Below, piece by piece: positions 62,708 to 64,000 of a stretch of DNA of 64,000 bases. This DNA comes from Geodermatophilus dictyosporus (lineage in GTDB: Bacteria > Actinomycetota > Actinomycetes > Mycobacteriales > Geodermatophilaceae): positions 124,001-188,000 of the forward strand of contig NZ_FOWQ01000006.1 in NCBI RefSeq assembly GCF_900115505.1, read 5' to 3'. A program made the translations under genes and the position numbers. Within the stretch, counting starts at the first letter, position 1, and the number at the start of each line of letters is the position of its first letter. The notes beneath the pieces are model-generated. The model did no database searches and was not told the DNA's origin. It worked only from the letters and a program-made list of their open reading frames with translations.

Positions 62708-63354
62708 GGGGCCTCCTGGGGGCGGTGGCGGGGGGACGGGTCGTCGTCGGCGCCGCGGGCGTCGAGCGCCTCGCTGACGTCGTGGGCCATCTGCAGCACC
62801 TGCACCAGCAGCGGCGCGACCGTCGTCCGCAGGGCCCGGACCCCGCGGGCGGAGCCGCCGCGGGCGGCCTGGGCGGCGCGGATCCGGTCGGCGCGCTCGA
62901 CGAGCACCGGGATGAACCGCAGCGCCATCGCGACGGCCAGCCCCACCCGGGCCGGCCGGACGCCGACCAGCCGCAGCGGGGTGCACAGCGCCTCGACCAC
63001 CCGGACCATCTCGCTCACCCGGGTCGTCGCCGTCACCACGGCCGCGGCCAGCACCAGCGTGAGCAGCCGCAGCGCGACGTGCGCGCCGGTGCGCAGGTCG
63101 GTGGTCAGCGCGTGCACCGCCAGCAGCGCTCCGAGCCACCACACCACCGCCCGCGCCTGCCGGGCCAGCACGGCCACCGGCAGCCGGGCCACGAGCAGCC
63201 CGACGGCGACCACCCCCGCCAGCGCGGCGCCGGCGGCCGCCACCGAGGGCAGCGCGAACAGCGCGACCGCCAGGACGACGAGGGCGAGCAGCTTGACCGC
63301 GGCCGGGAGCCGGTGCACCACGCCGGCCCCGGGGACGTAGAGGGCGAGGGTCAC
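62704..63354 (-). CDS. ecfT: ECF transporter T component (EcfT/CbiQ-like)
   Basis: This 216-aa transmembrane component has about five hydrophobic helices. The coupling helix signature is AARGGSARGVRALRTT, with the Ala-Arg-Gly motif that contacts the ATPase. A late MAHDVSEALDARGADD carries the second A-R-G. The GTG start overlaps the ATPase stop (GTGA). No S component is in the window, so the vitamin (perhaps biotin) is not known. Confidence 0.85.
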   Translation of the reverse strand: MTLALYVPGAGVVHRLPAAVKLLALVVLAVALFALPSVAAAGAALAGVVAVGLLVARLPVAVLARQARAVVWWLGALLAVHALTTDLRTGAHVALRLLTLVLAAAVVTATTRVSEMVRVVEALCTPLRLVGVRPARVGLAVAMALRFIPVLVERADRIRAAQAARGGSARGVRALRTTVAPLLVQVLQMAHDVSEALDARGADDDPSPRHRPQEAP

Positions 63355-64000
63355 CGGAGCGCCATCAGCGCGCGGTAGGCGGCCACCGCCGGGCCCGGTG
63401 CGGCGTCCTCGACCACGCGGCCGCCGTCGACCACCAGCACCCGGTCGAACCCGTCCAGCAGGTCGAGCTGGTGGGTCACCACGACCACCTGCTGCTCGAG
63501 CCCCGCGATCACGTCGGCCACCCGGCGGGCGTTGATCAGGTCCAGCAGCGTGGTCGGCTCGTCGAACACGACGCGGGCCGGGCGCATGACCAGCACCCCG
63601 GCGATGGCCAGCAGCTGCTTCTGCCCGCCCGAGAGCAGGTGCGCGGGGTGGTCGGCGTGCCCGGCCAGGCCGTAGCGCGCCAGCACCTCGGCGACGCGGG
63701 CGGCGCGCTCGCCGGGCGGCACGCCCTGGTTCTCCAGCCCGTAGGCGACGTCCTCGGCCACCGTGGGGTGCACGATCTGCGCGTCGGGGTCCTGGAAGAC
63801 GAAGCCCACGCGGCGCCGCACGGCGCGCACCTGGGTGCGGGTGTCCAGCCCGTCGACGAGCACCCGGCCCTCGGTGGGCACGACCAGGCCGTTGAGCAGC
63901 CGGGCGAGGGTGCTCTTGCCCGACCCGTTGGCCCCGACGACCCCGACCCGCGCCTCGGTCAGCGTCAGGTCGATGCCGTCGAGCACCACCCGCTCCCCGT
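63351..64000 (-). CDS. ECF transporter ATPase, truncated by the window edge
   Basis: This ABC ATPase of an energy-coupling factor transporter is partial; its N-terminus lies outside the window. It has VGANGSGKSTLARLLNG (Walker A), FQDPDAQIVHPTVAEDVAYG (Q-loop, typical of ECF ATPases), LLSGGQKQLLAIAGVL (signature), ARVVFDEPTTLLDL (Walker B) and VTHQ. The frame remains open to the last base on the right (TGERVVLDG). The T component follows directly. Confidence 0.88.
   Translation of the reverse strand, partial: GERVVLDGIDLTLTEARVGVVGANGSGKSTLARLLNGLVVPTEGRVLVDGLDTRTQVRAVRRRVGFVFQDPDAQIVHPTVAEDVAYGLENQGVPPGERAARVAEVLARYGLAGHADHPAHLLSGGQKQLLAIAGVLVMRPARVVFDEPTTLLDLINARRVADVIAGLEQQVVVVTHQLDLLDGFDRVLVVDGGRVVEDAAPGPAVAAYRALMALR

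Overview
The window is chromosomal DNA from a high-GC actinobacterium. The evidence is the strong G/C bias at third codon positions, many GTG starts, 4-base GTGA/ATGA overlaps between consecutive genes, a fused F420 synthase (fbiC), an ANTAR protein, DUF1918 and DUF4333 proteins, and oligoribonuclease. The style fits Geodermatophilaceae (Blastococcus, Geodermatophilus or Modestobacter relatives). That placement is an inference, not a sequence match.

Layout. 1-8.1 kb: core and accessory metabolism. It holds an ABC-2 exporter pair, a flavin monooxygenase-like protein, a zinc alcohol dehydrogenase and a DHA2 drug exporter with an unusual Thr/Pro-rich extracellular tail. 8.46-13.41 kb: a small, decayed genomic island in the 3' end of a tRNA-Lys gene. 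It has a degenerate att copy, a broken tyrosine integrase and six small unrelated genes separated by copies of one imperfect palindrome, so it looks like a cassette array. 13.6-42.5 kb: mostly housekeeping genes. They include an L,D-transpeptidase, a beta-propeller/MoaD-like pair, a frameshifted MFS gene, ANTAR, RF3, a polyol dehydrogenase/HAD pair, a GNAT/ATP-grasp dipeptide synthetase, tRNA-His, oligoribonuclease, FbiC, a flavin reductase, a disulfide reductase, an SGNH hydrolase, a GGDEF/EAL protein and an LLM oxidoreductase.

42.59-56.15 kb: a second, well-preserved integrative element in tRNA-Arg(TCT), bounded by a perfect 40-bp direct repeat. The right end has an intact tyrosine integrase. 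The left end has an excisionase-like HTH protein, a CxxC protein, a RecA-fold ATPase and a hairpin-rich intergenic region that could be an origin. Between them lies a minus-strand block of defence-type genes: a DGQHR/DndB-like protein with a GIY-YIG protein; a MazG-like remnant with a PUA/EVE-like protein and a PD-(D/E)xK nuclease; stand-alone DUF3427 and DUF3883 proteins; and a P-loop ATPase with a HEPN-like protein and a small partner. No conjugation or capsid genes are visible, so the element resembles a satellite or mobilisable island carrying defence cargo. This is the best candidate for an undescribed system. The 46.5-50.4 kb part is visibly richer in A/T than its surroundings.

56.2-64 kb: core genes again. 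They are an SSB paralogue, the ABC-F protein EttA, an overlapping thioesterase/AMP-ligase/thiolase operon (the thiolase lacks its second catalytic cysteine), YccF, a MOSC protein, and an ECF transporter T component and ATPase. The ATPase runs off the right edge.
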